13,288 bases of DNA from Nitrososphaeraceae archaeon (GTDB lineage: Archaea > Thermoproteota > Nitrososphaeria > Nitrososphaerales > Nitrososphaeraceae), in assembly GCA_030038695.1 (NCBI GenBank), contig JASHSN010000102.1:1-13288 (forward strand), in the 5' to 3' direction. The notes under the pieces were generated by a model that searched no databases, was not told the origin of the DNA, and saw only the letters and a list, made by a program, of their open reading frames with translations. The translations under genes and the position numbers were made by a program. Position 1 is the first letter of the stretch. The number at the start of each line of letters is the position of its first letter. Shown in pieces: positions 12,330 through 13,288 of this stretch.

Positions 12330-13288
12330 ATGAGATTGCTTGAATATCAAGGAAAGGAACTTTTTAACCAGTATGGCATTTCAGTCCCTGAAGCGTGTCT
12401 CGTTACCTCCAGAGATGAAGTCGTCCAAGCCGCAGCTAAACTTGGCTATCCTTTAGTACTAAAATCGCAGCTGACAGTAGGTGGCAGGGGTAAAGCGGGT
12501 GCAATCTTAAAATGCAACAACGACTCCGAACTCCTACCAAAATTCGACGAGCTCATAAATAAGGAAGTAAAAGGCGAACTGCCTCGAGGAATTTTGGTCG
12601 AAAAAGTAGTAGCCATAAAAAGCGAGCTATATTTGTCATTTTTTCTCAACAGGAGTAGGAGATGTTATTCTTTGATTGCATCCTCAGAAGGAGGAATGGA
12701 AATCGAAAATGTAGGCGACAAAGTAATTGTTGATATCCAGGTTGAGGGATTATCTGAAATGACTGCTGGAGAGACAGCTCGTAAATTGGGATTAGATAAA
12801 AATATACAAAAATCTTTTGTAGATTTTACAATGAAGCTGTCAAAACTGGTTATGGATGAAGAAGCAGAGCTTGTGGAGGTCAATCCTATAGCGGTGTTGG
12901 ATGGGGGCTCTCTCACTGCACTTGATGCAAAAGTGATCGTCGATGACAACGCCATGTTTAGACATCCTGAACTAAAAAAGTATGAACATATTTCAGAATT
13001 GGAAGAACAAGCGGGAAAAAGTGGTTTTTCATTGGTTGAACTAGACGGAAATATCGCCATCATCGGAAACGGCGCAGGGTTAGTGATGTCTACCGTTGAC
13101 ATGGTCACGGATGCTGGAGGGAAAGCAGGCTCCTTTCTTGACTTTGGAGGTAGGGCCACAACGGAGACTATTTACGAGGCATTAAAGGTCATTAGCAGAA
13201 TAAAAAGGATTCGAGCTATCTTAGTGAATCTCTTCGGGGGGATTGTAAAAACAAACCTGGTTGCTCAAGCAATATTGGATGCATATAA
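12330..13288 (+). CDS. sucC: Succinyl-CoA synthetase beta subunit (3' end beyond the window)
   Basis: The ATG at 12330 opens a frame that runs unbroken for 319 codons to the window edge. It shows the standard architecture of the beta subunit of succinate-CoA ligase. The N-terminal ATP-grasp domain begins 'RLLEYQGKELFNQYGI' and has the nucleotide loop 'GGRGKAGA'. The metal and nucleotide site 'ELVEVNPIAV' is at about 186-195. The C-terminal CoA-ligase domain has 'GNGAGLVMSTVDM', 'GGKAGSFLDFGG' and 'VNLFGGI'. With the alpha subunit (sucD, expected just outside the window) it makes succinate and ATP or GTP from succinyl-CoA in the citric acid cycle. Family length is about 370-390 residues, so roughly the last 50-70 are missing. 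Confidence 0.96.
   Translation, partial: MRLLEYQGKELFNQYGISVPEACLVTSRDEVVQAAAKLGYPLVLKSQLTVGGRGKAGAILKCNNDSELLPKFDELINKEVKGELPRGILVEKVVAIKSELYLSFFLNRSRRCYSLIASSEGGMEIENVGDKVIVDIQVEGLSEMTAGETARKLGLDKNIQKSFVDFTMKLSKLVMDEEAELVEVNPIAVLDGGSLTALDAKVIVDDNAMFRHPELKKYEHISELEEQAGKSGFSLVELDGNIAIIGNGAGLVMSTVDMVTDAGGKAGSFLDFGGRATTETIYEALKVISRIKRIRAILVNLFGGIVKTNLVAQAILDAY

Noticed and set aside
12446..13159. Minus-strand frames of 67 and 164 residues
   Set aside because: Both are shadows of sucC. They are Ser/Pro/Phe-rich and have no motifs.

Overview
This window most likely comes from an ammonia-oxidising archaeon of the class Nitrososphaeria (Thaumarchaeota), probably of the Nitrososphaera/Nitrosocosmicus type. 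The evidence is indirect. There is an archaeal 20S proteasome beta subunit, an Alba chromatin protein, an archaeosortase-like membrane protein, a DUF99 (endonuclease dU) protein and a small winged-helix protein of the type expanded in soil Thaumarchaeota. Archaeal TATA boxes lie about 25-35 bases before most start codons, leaving little or no leader, and several genes seem to start at TTG or GTG. The DNA is fairly AT-rich. No ribosomal RNA, tRNA, insertion sequence or CRISPR array was seen.

Layout, left to right. Positions 1-273 hold the tail of a membrane protein that begins before the window. An unrecognised 180-residue gene (499-1041, +) follows and converges on a sensor histidine kinase (1214-3031, -). 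A promoter region separates the kinase from a divergent winged-helix regulator (3386-3655, +), which converges on a lone ABC-2 type permease (3692-4486, -). Next, all on the minus strand, come a proteasome beta subunit that lacks its catalytic threonine (4752-5348), a MORC/Hsp90-like GHKL ATPase (5422-7080) and a GNAT acetyltransferase (7439-8284). A small plus-strand gene (8417-8683) starts divergently from the acetyltransferase.

The right half holds alba with a small upstream partner (8740-9323, -), an archaeosortase-like integral membrane protein with Ser in place of the catalytic Cys (9510-10553, -), a DUF99 protein preceded by an unrecognised small gene (10770-11740, -), a previously unlisted 54-residue membrane-protein ORF with a GTG start (12000-12164, -), and the start of the succinyl-CoA synthetase beta subunit gene (12330 to the right edge, +).

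Most genes look like single transcription units with their own TATA boxes. The clearest co-transcribed pairs are the 76-residue gene with alba, and possibly the 104-residue gene with DUF99. There is no obvious defence island or biosynthetic cluster. The most notable points are two enzyme-family members that have lost a catalytic nucleophile (proteasome beta Thr1 to Ala, sortase Cys to Ser), the MORC-like ATPase, the small membrane ORF, and several palindromic or repeated elements in the intergenic regions.
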